Assembly (NCBI RefSeq): GCF_023228165.1
Contig: NZ_JALOBS010000016.1
Location: forward strand, 1-64,000
DNA length: 64,000 bases
Direction of reading: 5' to 3'
Source of the DNA: Methylomonas sp.
GTDB lineage: Bacteria > Pseudomonadota > Gammaproteobacteria > Methylococcales > Methylomonadaceae
Positions 1-8,188 of the stretch are shown here, piece after piece. Under the pieces are notes generated by a model. It was not told the origin of the DNA and searched no databases. It saw only the letters and a program-made list of their open reading frames with translations. Made by a program: the position numbers and the translations under genes. Positions within the stretch are counted from its first letter, which is position 1, and every line of letters starts with the position of its first letter.

Positions 1-245
1 CAGACGATTACGTCGCTGCCCGGCAAGCGGGTTTCCAACAGATTGACATCGCAATTGTTGACCCGCACGGTACACAAATAGCGGCCGGGCTCGCAATTTT
101 TGATGCCGTGATAATTGGGCATGATGATGCGTACATCCTGACCCAAGGCGGTCAGGGCAATCGGCAGGCTGCCGGCGACGTCCGCGAGTCCGCCGGTTTT
201 AATCAAGGGATGAGTTTCGCTGCTGGCAAAGAGGATTTTTTTCAT
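1..245 (-). CDS. glgA: Glycogen synthase, N-terminal part (runs off left edge)
   Basis: Only the first 81 codons are present; the gene continues beyond position 1. The reading frame opens with an ATG at 245-243 and encodes MKKILFASSE followed by the KTGGL signature, the ADP-glucose binding motif close to the N-terminus of bacterial GT5 glycogen synthases. The enzyme extends alpha-1,4-glucan chains from ADP-glucose in the cytoplasm. It lies downstream of glgB on the same strand (133-bp gap) and opposite glgC, which makes its substrate, so the three form a glycogen synthesis locus. Identification is firm from the motif and context; nothing can be said about the catalytic C-terminal half. Confidence 0.9.
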   Translation of the reverse strand, partial: MKKILFASSETHPLIKTGGLADVAGSLPIALTALGQDVRIIMPNYHGIKNCEPGRYLCTVRVNNCDVNLLETRLPGSDVIV

Positions 246-378
246 AAGTTACACAATAGTATCGTTATGGTGTGCATGGTTTCTATTCATCGCATGAAAG
301 TGCCACAAAGCCGAAAAACCAGAGGTTGTCCCTGTGGTTTTGTATGACCTCGGCTTGGTGGGAGTCAATTCGGCGCAC

Positions 379-2559
379 TCACATTTTCAGTACTATCCCG
401 GCCAGTGGCGGCAGAGTGACGGTAATGGAATGATGCATGTTCATCCATGGCTGAGGCTCGGAATGCACATAGCCGTTACCTTTGTTGGTGCCGTCATAGT
501 ATTCGGAATCCGAATTGAATATTTCCAGATAAACACCTTCCCTGGGCACGCCAATCCGATAATTTTCGCGCGGCACCGGGGTAAAGTTCAGAATCACGAT
601 CAGGTCTTCGCTGGCGGATTTACGCCGGTAACTGATGATGGATTGTTGATAGTCGTGGCAATCTATCCATTCGAAGCCTTGATGATCGAAATCGTATTGA
701 TATAAAGCCGAATGAGCTTGATACAGTTTGTTCAAATCTTTGACCAGGGTTTGCACGCCGCGATGGTGGGCGTAATCCAGCACGTACCAGTCTAGGTCCC
801 GATTGACGCTCCATTCGGTGCCCTGGCCGAATTCGCAGCCCATGAACAACAGTTTTTTGCCCGGATAGGTGAACATCAGCGTGTAGAGCAGGCGCAGGTT
901 GGCGAAGCGTTGCCATTCGTCGCCCGGCATCTTATTCAATAACGAGCCCTTGCCGTGCACGACTTCGTCATGCGAAAACGGCAATATAAAGTTTTCGGTA
1001 AAGGCGTACAACAAGCCGAAGGTCAGTTGGTCATGATGATAGGAGCGGTGTATGGGTTGTTCCTGCATGTAATGCAATATGTCATGCATCCAGCCCATGT
1101 TCCATTTCATCGAAAAGCCCAAGCCGCCGGTCCAGGTGGGGCGGGTGACTTGCGGCCAGGAAGTGGATTCTTCGGCCATGATTACGGTGCCGGGGTGTTG
1201 TTCGTGAGTGACGGCGTTCATGTTGCGCAGGAAGTCGATGGCTTCCAGGTTTTCGTTACCGCCGTACATGTTGGGAATCCACTCGTTGGCGTCGCGGGAA
1301 TAATCGAGATACAGCATGGAGGCCACGGCGTCGACCCGCAAGCCGTCCAAGTGAAACTCTTCCAGCCAGAAGAAGGCGCTGGATAGTAAAAAGTTTTTCA
1401 CTTCGTTGCGGCTGTAGTTGTAGATCAAGGTGCCCCAGTCGCGGTGCTCGCCTTTACGCGGGTCTTCGTGTTCGTATAAGGGCGTGCCGTCGAAGCGTCC
1501 CAAGGCGAAACTGTCTTTCGGAAAGTGGGCCGGAACCCAGTCGAGGATGACGCCGATGTCGTTTTGATGGCAACGATCCACGAAATAACGGAAGTCGTCC
1601 GGCGTACCATGCCGACTGGTCGGTGCAAAATAGCCGGTGGTCTGATAACCCCAGGAGATGTCCAGCGGGTGCTCGGTAATAGGCAATAATTCAATGTGGG
1701 TAAAACCCATGGTTTTGACGTAATCAACCAGTTTGCTGGCCAGGTCGCGATAATTTAGGAAGTTGCCACGGTTGTCGCGTTGCCACGAGCCCAGATGCAC
1801 TTCGTAAATCGACATGGGTTTATGCAGCCAGTCGTGATGGGGGCGGCGTTCCATCCATTCGGTATCTTCCCATTGATAGGCATCTTCTTGAACGATGATC
1901 GCGGCCGTTTGCGGGCGAAATTCGAATTGTTGGCCGTAGGGGTCTGTTTTGACCAAAACCTCGCCGGAGTGCTGGTTGCGGATTTCGAATTTATACAGGC
2001 TGCCGATTTCCAAACCAGGAATAAACAGCTCCCAAATGCCGCAACCACCCAGATTACGCATCGGGTGACAGCGACCGTCCCAGCGATTGAAATCGCCGAT
2101 GACGCCGATGCGCTCGGCATTCGGTGCCCACACGGCGAAATAAACACCTTCTACTCCATCCATGCTATGCAGATGACCGCCCAGTTTTTTGTAGATGTGC
2201 CAGTGTCTGCCTTCGGCAAACAGGTGTTGATCGAATTCGCCCAGAACCGGTCCGAATGTGTACGGATCGATATCCAAATGATCGTGACCGTCTTTGTCGG
2301 TCCAGGATAGCTCGTAGTGCTCGGCGATATCCTGACTTGCGGCGGGATAGTATTCGAATAGGTCCGTACCGGGAACGCGCGGCATTGAGGGTCCATTTTT
2401 ACCAATGCTGACGGTTTCCGCATATGGCAAGAAAGCGCGGATCACGGTTTTTTGTTTATAGGTATGGCGGCCCAGAACCGAAAATGGATCGTGATGCTTG
2501 GCTTCGATAATTCTAATCAGGTCAGAATCAAGCAGGGCTTTTTTGCTTGGTTTGGTCAT
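379..2559 (-). CDS. glgB: 1,4-alpha-glucan branching enzyme GlgB
   Basis: 726 residues, the usual size for full-length proteobacterial GlgB. It transfers part of an alpha-1,4 chain to a 6-hydroxyl to create alpha-1,6 branches in glycogen. The N-terminal 220 residues are the CBM48/N1-N2 region, followed by the GH13 barrel. Visible catalytic residues are Asp410 in DGLRVDAV (nucleophile), Glu463 in MAEES (acid/base) and the Asp of FSHDEVVHGKG near residue 531 (transition state). The spacing of 53 and about 121 residues matches E. coli GlgB. It is transcribed away from glgC and towards glgA. The ATG at 2559 is preceded by a purine-rich stretch. The 216-bp gap to glgC must hold the divergent promoters, but I see no clear consensus boxes there. 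Confidence 0.97.
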   Translation of the reverse strand: MTKPSKKALLDSDLIRIIEAKHHDPFSVLGRHTYKQKTVIRAFLPYAETVSIGKNGPSMPRVPGTDLFEYYPAASQDIAEHYELSWTDKDGHDHLDIDPYTFGPVLGEFDQHLFAEGRHWHIYKKLGGHLHSMDGVEGVYFAVWAPNAERIGVIGDFNRWDGRCHPMRNLGGCGIWELFIPGLEIGSLYKFEIRNQHSGEVLVKTDPYGQQFEFRPQTAAIIVQEDAYQWEDTEWMERRPHHDWLHKPMSIYEVHLGSWQRDNRGNFLNYRDLASKLVDYVKTMGFTHIELLPITEHPLDISWGYQTTGYFAPTSRHGTPDDFRYFVDRCHQNDIGVILDWVPAHFPKDSFALGRFDGTPLYEHEDPRKGEHRDWGTLIYNYSRNEVKNFLLSSAFFWLEEFHLDGLRVDAVASMLYLDYSRDANEWIPNMYGGNENLEAIDFLRNMNAVTHEQHPGTVIMAEESTSWPQVTRPTWTGGLGFSMKWNMGWMHDILHYMQEQPIHRSYHHDQLTFGLLYAFTENFILPFSHDEVVHGKGSLLNKMPGDEWQRFANLRLLYTLMFTYPGKKLLFMGCEFGQGTEWSVNRDLDWYVLDYAHHRGVQTLVKDLNKLYQAHSALYQYDFDHQGFEWIDCHDYQQSIISYRRKSASEDLIVILNFTPVPRENYRIGVPREGVYLEIFNSDSEYYDGTNKGNGYVHSEPQPWMNMHHSITVTLPPLAGIVLKM

Positions 2560-2775
2560 TTTGCAATGCCTCAGTTATAGTTAGGTTTGTTTTTAAGGGG
2601 TAGCAATCTTAATGGATGATGGGATTACAAGATTAGTACACTTGGGTTTTTACTTTTCTGTGAAGAGTAACGATAATGGACCCAAGCGGCAAGTGGAAGT
2701 CAAAAACAAATCTACTAAAAAAATGCACAAGCCGGTTTTCAGCCTGGAATTCGTTCAAATTTGGAGATAAATATA

Positions 2776-4056
2776 ATGTCAGTCGTCAATACACAGCAAT
2801 CGCAAAGACGGATCAACGAATTAACCCGTAATACCATTGCCCTAATCCTGGCTGGTGGGCGCGGCTCTAGGCTTAAGCAAATGACGGATTGGCGCGCTAA
2901 ACCCGCAGTCCCGTTCGGCGGTAAGTTTCGTATCATCGATTTTCCTTTGTCTAACTGCATCAACTCCGATATTCGCAAAGTCGGTATTTTAACCCAGTAT
3001 AAGGCGGACTCTCTGATTCGTCATATTCAGCAAGGGTGGGGGTTTTTACGGGGCGAGTTCGGTGAATATGTCGATCTGATGCCGGCTCAACAACGTCATG
3101 ATGAGCATTCCTGGTATCAAGGCACCGCGGATGCGGTATTTCAGAATATCGACATTCTGAGAGCGCGTAATCCTGAATTTGTCTTGGTGCTGGCCGGTGA
3201 TCATATTTACAAGATGGACTACGCAGCCATGATTGCCGATCATGTTGCCAATAAAGCGGACCTGACCATCGGTTGTATCGAAGTGCCTTTGGAAGACGCC
3301 AAAGCTTACGGGGTGATGGATGTGGACGATAACCGCCGGGTCAGGGCGTTTGTAGAAAAACCGGAAAATCCACCTATCATGCCGGGCCGTGAAAATACCG
3401 CTTTGGCCTCAATGGGTATCTACGTGTTTAATGCCGGTTTCTTGTGGGAACAGCTGATCAAGGATGCCGATACCAAAGAGTCCAGTCGCGATTTTGGTCG
3501 AGACATCATTCCAGCTGTTATAGATAAATACCGACTTAACGCTTATCCGTTTCTGGACTTGCAAAGCGGCCAACAAAGTTACTGGCGCGATGTGGGAACC
3601 ATTGATGCCTACTGGTCAGCCAATATGGAATTAATTGGTGTCAAGCCCGATTTGAATCTGTACGATAACACTTGGCCGATTTGGACGCATCAGGCGCAAA
3701 CGCCGCCGGCGAAATTTGTATTCGACGACGACGACAGACGCGGGCAAGCCATCGATTCCATGGTGTCGGGCGGCTGTGTTATTTCCGGTGCCACCGTGCG
3801 GCATTCCTTATTGTTTTCGCAGGTCCGGGTTAACTCTTACAGTGAGGTCAATGACTCGGTGATACTGCCGGAAGTGAATATTGCCCGCCATTGCCGTATT
3901 ACCAAGGCGATTATTGAAAAAGCCTGCCAAGTTCCCGAAGGAACGGTGATAGGCGAGGATAGGGCTGAAGATGAAAAACGTTTTCACGTCAGCGACGGCG
4001 GGGTGGTGTTAGTGACAGCGGAAATGTTGGGTCAAAGACGCCATTATGTCAGATAG
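2776..4056 (+). CDS. glgC: Glucose-1-phosphate adenylyltransferase
   Basis: 426 residues from the ATG at 2776. A longer frame opens with TTG at 2761, but GGAG at 2763-2766 sits at the correct distance for the ATG, so I chose the ATG. The enzyme makes ADP-glucose from glucose-1-phosphate and ATP, the committed step of glycogen synthesis. The nucleotidyltransferase motif LILAGGRGSRLKQMT with KPAVPFGGK is near the N-terminus, and a left-handed beta-helix of hexapeptide type forms the C-terminus (ISGATVRHSLLFSQVRV region). It is normally allosterically controlled by glycolytic intermediates. It overlaps the next gene by 11 bp, indicating co-transcription with the GH57 gene. Confidence 0.97.
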   Translation: MSVVNTQQSQRRINELTRNTIALILAGGRGSRLKQMTDWRAKPAVPFGGKFRIIDFPLSNCINSDIRKVGILTQYKADSLIRHIQQGWGFLRGEFGEYVDLMPAQQRHDEHSWYQGTADAVFQNIDILRARNPEFVLVLAGDHIYKMDYAAMIADHVANKADLTIGCIEVPLEDAKAYGVMDVDDNRRVRAFVEKPENPPIMPGRENTALASMGIYVFNAGFLWEQLIKDADTKESSRDFGRDIIPAVIDKYRLNAYPFLDLQSGQQSYWRDVGTIDAYWSANMELIGVKPDLNLYDNTWPIWTHQAQTPPAKFVFDDDDRRGQAIDSMVSGGCVISGATVRHSLLFSQVRVNSYSEVNDSVILPEVNIARHCRITKAIIEKACQVPEGTVIGEDRAEDEKRFHVSDGGVVLVTAEMLGQRRHYVR

Positions 4057-5737
4057 ACCCCTTAGGCTGGTGCTATGTTGGCATATGCACCAGCCTGAAT
4101 ACAGGGACAGGCAAACGGGTGAGTTCAAGTTACCTTGGACTTATCTGCATGTGATTAAAGATTATGTCGATATGGTGGCGCATTTGGAAGCAGTGCCATC
4201 CGCCAAGGCGGTGATTAATTTTGCGCCTATCCTGCTTGAGCAGATCGAAGACTATTCCAATCAGGTCAATAGCTTTTTGCATGACCGTATCGCTATCAAA
4301 GATCCTTTGATGTCGGCGTTGGCCGATCCCAGTGTTTCCGCCGATCCTGAACAGCGCCTAAAATTATTGCACGATTGCCGCAAAGCCAACCGCGAGCGCC
4401 AAATCGACCGCTATCCGGTTTTTCGCAAATTGACTGAGATGGCGGAATGGATTCAAACCCATCATGATGCGATCAACTACGTTAACTCGCAATTCATAGC
4501 GGATATTATTGTTTGGTACCACTTAGCCTGGATGGGCGAGACGGTTAAGTTGACTGATTCGCGCGTCCAGCGCCTGATCGAAAAAGGTAGCGGTTTCTCG
4601 CTACATGATCGGATAGAAATGCTGGAAATCATTCGCGACTTGTTGTCCAAAGTATTGTATCGCTATAAATCCCTGGCCAGAAAGGGGCGTATCGAATTAT
4701 CCGTAAGCCCTTATGCCCACCCCATTATGCCTTTGATGTTGGATATGCGTAGTGCTCTGGAAGCCATGCCGGATATGCAAATGCCCGCCTTGGAGGAATA
4801 TGCCGGCGGTGAGGCGCGTGTTCGCTGGCATTTGGCCAAAGGCGTACAGACGTTTAAGCATTTTTTCGGATTTGAGCCCAAAGGATGTTGGCCGTCGGAA
4901 GGAAGTGTCAGTGAAGCGACGCTTAAGGTGTTATCGGAGCTTGGTTTTAAATGGACCGCAAGCGGCGGCAATGTCTTGCGTAATAGCTTAGATGCCGCCA
5001 ATCCGGCGGCGTATACTTCCATACATCACCCTTTTCGGTTGGGTTCTACCGAGATTAACTGTTTCTTTCGGGATGATGGTTTGTCCGATCTGATTGGTTT
5101 TGAGTATTCCAAATGGCATGCGGATGATGCGGTGGCTGATTTTATTCAGCATTTGGAAAACATTGCAGACTTTTCGGACGAAGAGTCGCTGGTGTCCATT
5201 ATTATGGACGGTGAAAATGCCTGGGAATATTTTCCCGATAATGGCTATCATTTTCTAAGTGCCTTGTACCAACGTTTGGCCGAGCATCCACGCATTGAAT
5301 TAACTACCTTTTCCGAATGTCTCGAGCAAAATATACCCGCTATAATATTGCCGAAATTAGTCGCGGGTAGTTGGGTTTACGGTACATTTTCGACCTGGAT
5401 AGGCGATGCCGATAAAAACTGTGGCTGGGACATGTTGGGCGATGTTAAAAATGCATTTGATAAAGTCGTTTCCAGTGGCACACTATCAGAGCATGACTTG
5501 GCATTAGCGGAACAACAATTGGCAATCTGTGAAGGTTCGGATTGGTTTTGGTGGTTTGGTGATTACAATCCGGGTGAAGCGGTCAGCGATTTTGAACAAC
5601 AGTATAGGCTTAATTTAACCAATCTATACCGGCTGTTAGGTGAAGATCCGCCGACTTATTTGGCATTGTCCTTCACACAAGGTAACGGCACTCCTGCAAT
5701 GGGTGGTGCCATGAGGCGTGGTAACGCAATTTATTAA
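4046..5737 (+). CDS. Glycoside hydrolase family 57 protein
   Basis: 563 residues starting MSDRPLRLVLCWHMHQPEYR, the HMHQP motif that opens GH57 enzymes. GH57 retaining enzymes include alpha-amylases, 4-alpha-glucanotransferases, amylopullulanases and branching enzymes. Candidate catalytic residues are Glu285 in GCWPSEGS (family motif 3) and Asp388 in MDGENAWEYF (family motif 4). The exact specificity cannot be read from sequence. It overlaps glgC by 11 bp and is followed 12 bp later by malQ, so it probably remodels or degrades glycogen or maltodextrin in the cytoplasm. There is no signal peptide. I am confident of the family, less so of a debranching or amylase activity. Confidence 0.9.
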   Translation: MSDRPLRLVLCWHMHQPEYRDRQTGEFKLPWTYLHVIKDYVDMVAHLEAVPSAKAVINFAPILLEQIEDYSNQVNSFLHDRIAIKDPLMSALADPSVSADPEQRLKLLHDCRKANRERQIDRYPVFRKLTEMAEWIQTHHDAINYVNSQFIADIIVWYHLAWMGETVKLTDSRVQRLIEKGSGFSLHDRIEMLEIIRDLLSKVLYRYKSLARKGRIELSVSPYAHPIMPLMLDMRSALEAMPDMQMPALEEYAGGEARVRWHLAKGVQTFKHFFGFEPKGCWPSEGSVSEATLKVLSELGFKWTASGGNVLRNSLDAANPAAYTSIHHPFRLGSTEINCFFRDDGLSDLIGFEYSKWHADDAVADFIQHLENIADFSDEESLVSIIMDGENAWEYFPDNGYHFLSALYQRLAEHPRIELTTFSECLEQNIPAIILPKLVAGSWVYGTFSTWIGDADKNCGWDMLGDVKNAFDKVVSSGTLSEHDLALAEQQLAICEGSDWFWWFGDYNPGEAVSDFEQQYRLNLTNLYRLLGEDPPTYLALSFTQGNGTPAMGGAMRRGNAIY

Positions 5738-5749
5738 CTATAGGAATAT

Positions 5750-7228
5750 ATGAGTGCTCTCTTAAATAAACGCCGTGCCGGGGTATTGCTACACATTAGC
5801 TCCCTACCCGGAAAAGGCGAGTGTGGTGATATGGGCCAAGAGGCATTCAATTTTATCAATTTTCTGCACGATGTAGGTGCAACCGTTTGGCAGACTTTGC
5901 CGTTAGGTATGCCGCATGGTGACGGCTCTCCTTACCAGTGCCTCTCGGCGCATGCCGGCAATCCCGCCTTTATTAGTATCGAGTGGTTGGATAAAAAGGG
6001 TTGGTTACCCAGCGAAGAAAACTGTTCGGACTGTCATGGTGGCCATGCTTTTTGGAAGAGTTGTTTGGTAGGTAAGGCCTTTTATGGCTTTCAATCATCG
6101 GCAAAAAGGGCAGATCAACAGGACTTTAAGCGCTTTTGTAAAGAAAAAGCCGATTGGTTGGATGATTTTGCCTTATTCATTGCCTTGCGGAACGTGTTTG
6201 GGCATAAATGCTGGAATCAATGGCCGGAGGCCTTGAAGCAAAGGCGTCCGCAGGCTTTGAAGGAATCAAGAGAGCTGTTGAAGTCCGTGATAGAAAGTAT
6301 CAAGTTTGAGCAGTATGTTTTCTTTAGGCAATGGTATGAATTAAAAGCTTACGCCATGGACAAGAACGTATTATTGTTCGGCGATATTCCGATTTTTGTC
6401 TCTTACGATAGTGCGGATGTTTGGGCTAACCGCGAGGTGTTCAAACTGAATACAGCGGGCGATATGGATGTGGTGGCGGGAGTACCGCCGGATTATTTCT
6501 CCGAATTTGGACAGCGTTGGGGGAATCCTCATTACGATTGGGACTATTTAAGCAAGACTGATTTTCAATGGTGGATCGAGCGCATCAAAAGTCAGAACGA
6601 GATGTTCGATATTCTGCGAATTGATCATTTTCGCGGTTTGGAAGCGGCCTGGGAAATTCCGGCCAATGAAAGCACCGCCATAAACGGACAATGGGTCAAG
6701 GCACCCGGCCATGAGCTGTTGAAAGCTATTCAGAGCGCATTTCCTAACCTGGCATTAATTGCGGAGGATTTGGGGATTATTACCGAGGAAGTTGAAGCGC
6801 TGCGGGACGACTTTAACTTGCCCGGCATGAAAATCCTGCAATTTGCGTTCGACGGTCATCCGGATAATCCCTATTTGCCGATGAATTTCGACCATAATGC
6901 AGTGGCCTATACCGGCACACATGATAACGATACCACTTTGGGCTGGTTCGAAAGCTTAAACGATGCCGAAAAACAGCGGGTGTATGATTATTTGGGTTGG
7001 TCCACTCTGCCCATGCCGGATGCGTTGGTGCATGCCGCGCTCGGTTCGGCCGCTAATCTGACCGTGATACCGATGCAGGATATTTTGCGGTTAGGTTCGG
7101 CGGATAGAATGAATACGCCAGGCACAATCGAAGGCAATTGGCGCTGGCGACTCAATTGGTCACAATTGACTGAAGAAAATGCCGGGCGTTTTGCGCATTT
7201 TGTGGGTATGTTTGGCAGGCATCTTTAA
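5750..7228 (+). CDS. malQ: 4-alpha-glucanotransferase (amylomaltase, GH77)
   Basis: 492 residues, the length of the short bacterial amylomaltase form. It disproportionates maltodextrins by transferring alpha-1,4-glucan segments. Visible GH77 residues are Asp292 in LRIDHFRG (nucleophile), Glu339 in AEDLG (acid/base) and the HDND motif near residue 391. The N-terminal RRAGVLLHISSLPG motif is also typical. It starts 12 bp after the GH57 gene and ends the plus-strand glycogen operon; xoxJ converges on it with only 9 bp between stop codons, and no obvious terminator is present. Confidence 0.96.
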   Translation: MSALLNKRRAGVLLHISSLPGKGECGDMGQEAFNFINFLHDVGATVWQTLPLGMPHGDGSPYQCLSAHAGNPAFISIEWLDKKGWLPSEENCSDCHGGHAFWKSCLVGKAFYGFQSSAKRADQQDFKRFCKEKADWLDDFALFIALRNVFGHKCWNQWPEALKQRRPQALKESRELLKSVIESIKFEQYVFFRQWYELKAYAMDKNVLLFGDIPIFVSYDSADVWANREVFKLNTAGDMDVVAGVPPDYFSEFGQRWGNPHYDWDYLSKTDFQWWIERIKSQNEMFDILRIDHFRGLEAAWEIPANESTAINGQWVKAPGHELLKAIQSAFPNLALIAEDLGIITEEVEALRDDFNLPGMKILQFAFDGHPDNPYLPMNFDHNAVAYTGTHDNDTTLGWFESLNDAEKQRVYDYLGWSTLPMPDALVHAALGSAANLTVIPMQDILRLGSADRMNTPGTIEGNWRWRLNWSQLTEENAGRFAHFVGMFGRHL

Positions 7229-7237
7229 TACGATGCC

Positions 7238-8098
7238 TTAATCATCGTCATCCTTTGCAGTCGGTTGCGCGGGAATTGGCAGCAAGGGTATGTGGTAACT
7301 GCCGATAATGCTTTGAATTTGCCGCAGGTTTTTATCGATCAGTTGGTTGAGTTGCTGTTTTCGGCTGCTGTCGCCGTGTCTGACGCCCATGGCAATCGAA
7401 AAGTCGAATTTCATGCCCGGTGTCGATTTCATCTCTAGCGTGGTGTAGCTGCCTTTGGGGCTTTGAGACTCAACATAACCCGCCATGGGTCCCCATAAAA
7501 TCACCATGTCGATCAGGCCAGCGCGTAAATCTTTATCGATTTGCATCGCCACGTTGTGTTCGCTGTCTCCTGTCATGGTTTGGTAGGGGACGCCTTGCTC
7601 CAGCAAGCCATTCTTTTGTAACCAAGCCGTACCGGGCCCTCTATCGAACATGGCGATTTTGAGAGTTTCTTGTCTTTGTAACGGTAAGTTCATCAATTGC
7701 GACGGGTCGGAAATGTCATCCCAGCCACGGCCTTTAGCGATGAGTAAAACGTAAGTGGAGTGAAAATAGGGTTTGGTGGTTTCGGTTAGATCGTAACCGG
7801 CCGGCACGCCCATTACCACATCGCATTTATAGCCTTCGCCATTATCGTTTTCCGCTTTCAGGGTGTTGCGAATAAAACCAATCCGGGCTGGTAGCCATGT
7901 GTACTCAACCTGTTGTCCTAGCTGTTCGGCGAACAAGGCGGCAATTTTGTTCTCATAGCCGCTTAAATCTTTGTTGGAGTAGGGCGGATTGAGAGGATCG
8001 GCACAGACTTTAAATTTATCTTCGGCTTGGGTGGTGATAGTCATGGTGGCGAGGCCGGTTAAAACCAAGTAGCGCGCCAGGGTTGAGAATTTTTTCAT
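7238..8098 (-). CDS. xoxJ: XoxJ/MoxJ-like periplasmic solute-binding protein of the methanol oxidation system
   Basis: 286 residues from the ATG at 8098, which has AAAGGAAA just upstream. An upstream in-frame ATG at 8128 lies inside the terminator region and is rejected. The N-terminus is a Sec signal peptide ending TTQA-ED. The mature part is a family 3 extracellular solute-binding fold starting FKVCADPLNPPYSN. In methylotrophs the XoxJ/MxaJ proteins accompany PQQ methanol dehydrogenases and are thought to help activate or mature them rather than transport a solute. Its place directly downstream of xoxF supports this name. No cytochrome xoxG gene is adjacent. Confidence 0.9.
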   Translation of the reverse strand: MKKFSTLARYLVLTGLATMTITTQAEDKFKVCADPLNPPYSNKDLSGYENKIAALFAEQLGQQVEYTWLPARIGFIRNTLKAENDNGEGYKCDVVMGVPAGYDLTETTKPYFHSTYVLLIAKGRGWDDISDPSQLMNLPLQRQETLKIAMFDRGPGTAWLQKNGLLEQGVPYQTMTGDSEHNVAMQIDKDLRAGLIDMVILWGPMAGYVESQSPKGSYTTLEMKSTPGMKFDFSIAMGVRHGDSSRKQQLNQLIDKNLRQIQSIIGSYHIPLLPIPAQPTAKDDDD

Positions 8099-8128
8099 CG
8101 CAGTTTCCTTTAGCTTTTTCGGGTACAT

Positions 8129-8162
8129 AAAAAAGCCTTGGCCGATTGCTCGGCCAAGGCTT
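8129..8162 (-). terminator. Intrinsic terminator/attenuator between xoxF and xoxJ
   Basis: A perfect 13-bp inverted repeat (arms 8133-8145 and 8150-8162, loop of 4) reads on the minus strand as a GC-rich hairpin followed by six T residues (8134-8129). It lies 27 bp after the xoxF stop and before the xoxJ start. This is a textbook Rho-independent terminator. Since xoxJ has no room for a separate long promoter region, the hairpin probably lowers xoxJ expression relative to xoxF by partial read-through. Confidence 0.9.
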
Positions 8163-8188
8163 GCTTCACTACAACTAAATAAATTAGC

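Noticed and set aside
334..705. Open frame on plus inside glgB
   Set aside because: Antisense shadow of glgB; no ribosome site or family.
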